In this document: piece after piece, positions 62,372 to 64,000 of the stretch | Layout of the letters: every line of letters begins with the position of its first letter | Position numbering within the stretch: the first letter of the stretch is position 1 | Source of the DNA: Pyrenula massariospora | Taxonomy: Eukaryota; Ascomycota; Eurotiomycetes; Pyrenulales; Pyrenulaceae | DNA: 64,000 nt | Direction: 5' to 3' | Assembly (NCBI GenBank): GCA_021030905.1 | Contig: JAGFMI010000002.1 | Span: forward strand, 930,001 to 994,000 | Notes under the pieces: generated by a model | Databases searched by the model: none | Told to the model about the DNA's origin: nothing | The model's input: only the letters and a program-made list of their open reading frames with translations | Program-made: the position numbers and the translations under genes

Positions 62372-64000
62372 ACTTCAAATTCGAGCTATGTGTGCAGATT
62401 ATTAGAATGACCCAGAAGTAAAGTGATGAACGCCCATATTTATTGAAGGAAGATTCTCTCTCCACGGCATGAACAGACCGGAAGTTTTAATCTACCATAA
62501 TCGCTTCAACTTTATAGTCAGCAAGGCTACTTTGGAGCGTTGACTTACCATGACCGTCAATGATCACAAATCAAAGACATTGCAGGGTCGATGTAGCCTC
62601 ACAGTAAGGATAGCTCGCTAAAGCAGTAAGGTAGTATTTGCGCAGTGTTTTGCGGCAATGAAGCTCTAATGCTGGCAAGGATTTTCGCGCATCAGACCTC
62701 CAATAACGCCGTGTCTCCGGCAAGCACGTTCCTGAGTTGTTTTTTGAGGAAACAGTCTGAATAATGCTTTTAAAGCGAAAAATGGTAGGAGCCTTGCAGA
62801 TAGGCCTTGGACCTGCCGAAGCTATTGGGGCTGATTAATTTTCAATCTCAAGTTCCTCAGCAGAAACCGCTTTTCAAGAGGCTGAAGCAGTGTCTTAAAA
62901 TACAAGACAACTCCTGTGAGTTTCCCAGTGCCATGTTTTAGGAAATCGGTTCGTTCTCAATAGTCCAATAAGAGCAATTTACTTAATTTTGGGATCTGTG
63001 ACAATGCTGCACGGCAACGGAATTGCTGTGTCCCGCTTAGCCTTTAGTGAAATTAGAGAAGCTCAATAAAATTATCCTTGCTAGGCCAAGGCGCGAAGAA
63101 GGCTTTCCCAGATTGGTCACCCGCCGCTTTCCTTCTTCATGATGAAATGAATTAACGCACATACCACCGATGATCTCAATTAGCGTCAACTTACAAGGCA
63201 ATCACAATGAAACTTCTATAATGAGACGAACATCCCAGGCTTACCATTAAAAACAGCGTCATCGGCAATGCAACGTATCTGTCGACGTTTCAGTCTATTT
63301 TCCTAGTTTCGCGTTACCAACCACCAGTCCCTGTCATGCAAGCTTGGCTGAGCAATATTTCGTGAGACGCTACGATCGTCTTCTTACAGCTCGATATAGG
63401 CTGAAACTTCAATCCATTTTTCTACCGTATCTGCCCTGTTGCTTCACAAGCTTTCCTGATAAGCATTGCTTAACAATACTATGCCGGAGAGCCAGGTGAA
63501 AAGAAAATCACATTTGAAATTCGGCTCTTCGGATTCACAGCAATGTTCTTCACCGCCCTCAAGATCTTTGCTGAATGTTATAGAAGTAGAGTATTCCAAT
63601 GCGAGCGTTGCTTTTAGGCCCCCACTTACCGATCGGCTCGTATAGGAGATCCTCGATAGCATCGTACCAGTTCAACAATCATTCAATCATAACGTTGGGC
63701 GTCGTTGGAAGCTGTTTTTGACAATAGCAAGCCGTCGTAGACGCTATGTAGTGAAATCTGCCTTACGAGAACGTCGTCGTGTAAGTCTTAGGCGCCTTCT
63801 GGCCCGCCAATAGCCACATTCTGGGGGTGGGGCTGAAACCAAGTGAACATGACTAATACCTCAATTGAATTTGTAAGCGCTTACAACCAGGAACCATTTA
63901 AATTAAAACTAGACCCTTTGAAGGGTCTGCTACTATAGGAATCTGGGCGGTGTTGAATGCGGCCCGATAGAGGGAGCTCCTATGATAGGTCAAAAGCGGT
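62372..64000. other. Intergenic to the right edge
   Basis: About 1.6 kb without a supportable gene. Short frames (for example 63444-63662 on the minus strand) lack domains. Two short palindromes are listed separately near the right end. Confidence 0.45.
63871..63928. repeat. Two close inverted repeats
   Basis: TTGTAAGCGCTTACAA at 63871-63886 is a perfect 16-bp palindrome. AGACCCTT-TG-AAGGGTCT at 63911-63928 is a perfect 8-bp stem with a 2-base loop. They are 24 nt apart and lie in non-coding DNA. They could be protein-binding sites or chance. Confidence 0.5.

Noticed and set aside
1-64000. LTR, Polinton-like, prophage, CRISPR or bacterial-type operon signals
   Set aside because: No terminal repeats, polymerase, integrase or capsid-like frames were recognised on either strand; a systematic repeat search was not possible by eye.

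Overview
The window reads as nuclear DNA of a filamentous ascomycete (Pezizomycotina). Genes are split by many short GT-AG introns of about 42-100 nt, often with a CTGAC-like branch site just before the acceptor. The families are typical of that group: HET-domain and NACHT/STAND proteins, a CipC-like stress protein, a fungal luciferase-domain protein, Pom34, and Syg1/XPR1. A helotialean (Leotiomycetes) origin is a guess from overall protein flavour. Exon borders were read by eye from frame, splice sites and family similarity, with no database search.

Layout. 1-12 kb is an accessory, self/non-self type region. It holds the 5' part of a STAND-like gene at the left edge, a divergently transcribed 1157-aa NACHT protein, and two HET-domain genes. 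12-15.7 kb has a serine/threonine-rich surface protein and a tandem GFA-domain protein. 15.8-21.1 kb has a CorA-like transporter and a three-TM ectodomain protein, both on the minus strand. 21-28 kb is gene-poor, with two small Cys-rich orphan proteins. 28-31.2 kb carries a GH72-like protein and a luciferase-domain protein.

32.8-57.6 kb looks like core genome. It holds a disordered protein, pICln, an Mmc1-like mitochondrial protein, an acyl-protein-thioesterase-like protein, CipC, Syg1/XPR1, a DNAJC11-type J protein, a SAP-domain protein, Pom34, a membrane-anchored adenylate-forming-like protein, and an unrecognised 805-aa protein. 57.6-64 kb turns accessory again: an unresolved orphan locus, an AT-rich island next to a tRNA-Arg-like sequence with an intron, and a decaying paralogue of the 18.9-21.1 kb membrane protein.

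The most notable points are as follows. Three proteins keep an enzyme fold but have lost catalytic residues: GH72-like, thioesterase-like and AMP-binding-like. A duplicated membrane family sits about 40 kb apart with one copy decaying. A CorA-like protein has extra C-terminal membrane segments. The STAND/HET cluster is at the left. No CRISPR, prophage, LTR or Polinton-like element was recognised.
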